Shown here: positions 7,017 through 7,795 of the stretch, piece after piece
Layout of the letters: every line of letters starts with the position of its first letter
Numbering within the stretch: position 1 is the first letter of the stretch
DNA from: Rhodobacterales bacterium UBA3077
GTDB lineage: Bacteria > Pseudomonadota > Alphaproteobacteria > Rhodobacterales > Rhodobacteraceae
Length of the DNA stretch: 7,795 bases
Assembly (NCBI GenBank): GCA_002366685.1
Contig: DFBP01000060.1
Coordinates: forward strand, 9,291-17,085
Direction of reading: 5' to 3'
Made by a program: the position numbers and the translations under genes
The notes under the pieces: model-generated
What the model saw: the letters and a program-made list of their open reading frames with translations, nothing else
The model's database searches: none
What the model was told of the DNA's origin: nothing

Positions 7017-7035
7017 GGATTCACCATGTGAGTCC
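7017..7035 (-). terminator. Hairpin after miaA, possible weak terminator
   Basis: Seven bases after the miaA stop, the arms 7017-7024 (GGATTCAC) and 7028-7035 (GTGAGTCC) form an eight-position stem with a three-base loop and one mismatch (C-A on the minus-strand RNA, G-U on the plus strand). The following minus-strand sequence GTTCTGTTTC is only moderately T-rich, so termination would be weak. It could instead be a protein-binding dyad upstream of the araC-family gene. Confidence 0.4.
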
Positions 7036-7041
7036 AGTACC

Positions 7042-7795
7042 TTAGCGAATTGAGGCTGCAATCTCTTCAACGATTGCGTCGGTGTTTTCAGGTAGTGGCA
7101 TTTGGATTTGACGCCAGTTTTTCATTTTACTTCGAAACCAGGTCCGTTGCCGTTTTGCAAATTGATGCGTTAGTATTTTAGATTTAATTACAGCATCTTG
7201 CATGCTGATCTTACCATCTAGAGCGTCGATGATCTCTTTGGCGCCGAGCGCACGATTTGAAGGCAGTTCTGGATTGAAACCTGACAAACGCGCTGTGTCG
7301 CATTCCTCAATCGCGCCATTTTCGAGCATAATATCAAACCTCTGATCAATACGATTATTGAGCTGATCTGGTTCCCAATTTAGGACAATTGGATAGGTTT
7401 TGCGCAAAGGAAGCAATGCCGGGGCAGGTTGTGAGTACCAGTATTTCAGGCCTTTCCCAGTGGCTTCAACAACTTCCCAGGCACGTTGTAATCTGGCAGG
7501 GTTGTTTTGATCAAGGGTCGCAAATGTTTCCGGGTCCAATATACTGAGTTCATTTCTGAACCATTTGGCACCGTCATGAATTCTGTATCTGTCTCCACGG
7601 GCACGAACACTATCGGGGATCGGCGGAATTGCCGACAAGCCGTTCGTGAGTGCACCGAAGTAGAGCCCTGTGCCTCCAACAATGATCGGGTAATATGTAC
7701 TATTATTAAGTACATAAGATACATCCTTAATCCATTCGCCAACCGAATATTTGGCGTCTTTGCCTACATGACCATATAGCATGTGCGGCACAAGT
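7042..7795 (-). CDS. miaA: tRNA dimethylallyltransferase (MiaA), N-terminus beyond the window
   Basis: About 250 C-terminal residues are visible, running from the right edge to the TAA at 7042-7044. The enzyme transfers a dimethylallyl group to N6 of adenosine 37 in tRNAs that read codons beginning with U, which stabilises codon pairing. Landmarks, counted from the GTG codon 7789-7791, are PHMLYG at 2-7, SVGEW at 16-20, PIIVGGTGLYFGALTNGLS at 35-53, DQNNPARLQRAWEVVEATG at 94-112, LPSNRALGAKEI at 176-187 and HQFAKRQRTWFRSK at 209-222. All are standard for MiaA, and the RAWEV and ALGAKEI forms are typical of alphaproteobacteria. The missing part should hold the P-loop GPTASGKS and the DSMQVY motif, roughly 50-60 residues. 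The GTG at 7789 should not be taken as the start, because the conserved frame continues past the edge. No defect is visible. Confidence 0.95.
   Translation of the reverse strand, partial: LVPHMLYGHVGKDAKYSVGEWIKDVSYVLNNSTYYPIIVGGTGLYFGALTNGLSAIPPIPDSVRARGDRYRIHDGAKWFRNELSILDPETFATLDQNNPARLQRAWEVVEATGKGLKYWYSQPAPALLPLRKTYPIVLNWEPDQLNNRIDQRFDIMLENGAIEECDTARLSGFNPELPSNRALGAKEIIDALDGKISMQDAVIKSKILTHQFAKRQRTWFRSKMKNWRQIQMPLPENTDAIVEEIAASIR

Noticed and set aside
7507..7779. A 90-codon plus-strand open frame opposite miaA
   Set aside because: It is antisense to well-conserved MiaA sequence and has no motif of its own.

Overview
The window looks like chromosomal DNA of an alphaproteobacterium, probably from the marine Rhodobacterales/Hyphomonadales side. 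That placement is inferred from the style of the proteins (a GlnE, a small conserved protein with an ECRSIFLDWAL motif, an alphaproteobacterial-type MiaA) and from moderate base composition; no rRNA is present to settle it. Nothing suggests phage, plasmid or transposon origin, and I see no tRNA, rRNA, CRISPR array or insertion sequence.

Left part, plus strand (1-3971): the C-terminal tail of a protein that resembles cytochrome c maturation protein CcmH, then a PaaG-type enoyl-CoA hydratase/isomerase, then glnE (the bifunctional adenylyltransferase that controls glutamine synthetase), then a 90-residue conserved protein of unknown function. The last three genes are separated by one base each, so they very likely form one translationally coupled operon, perhaps read from the CcmH-like gene.

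Right part, minus strand (3997-7795), read from right to left: the last three quarters or so of miaA (tRNA dimethylallyltransferase, cut by the window edge), an AraC-family regulator with a GTG start, a secreted protein of 186 residues, and an M20-family dipeptidase-like metallohydrolase. The two sets converge at about 3985 with only 25 bases between stop codons and no strong terminator.

The secreted-protein gene is the best delimited transcription unit: it has a near-consensus sigma-70 promoter (6023-6051) and a good intrinsic terminator (5378-5402). That terminator ends only 13 bases before the start codon of the M20 gene and touches its ribosome binding site, leaving no room for a separate promoter after it. 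The M20 gene must therefore depend on read-through, or carry this hairpin in its own leader.

Overall this is a housekeeping and metabolic region. I looked for an undescribed system and do not see a convincing one. The points most worth a second look are the terminator next to the M20 start, the small unknown gene locked to glnE, and a PaaG-type enzyme sitting outside any phenylacetate cluster.
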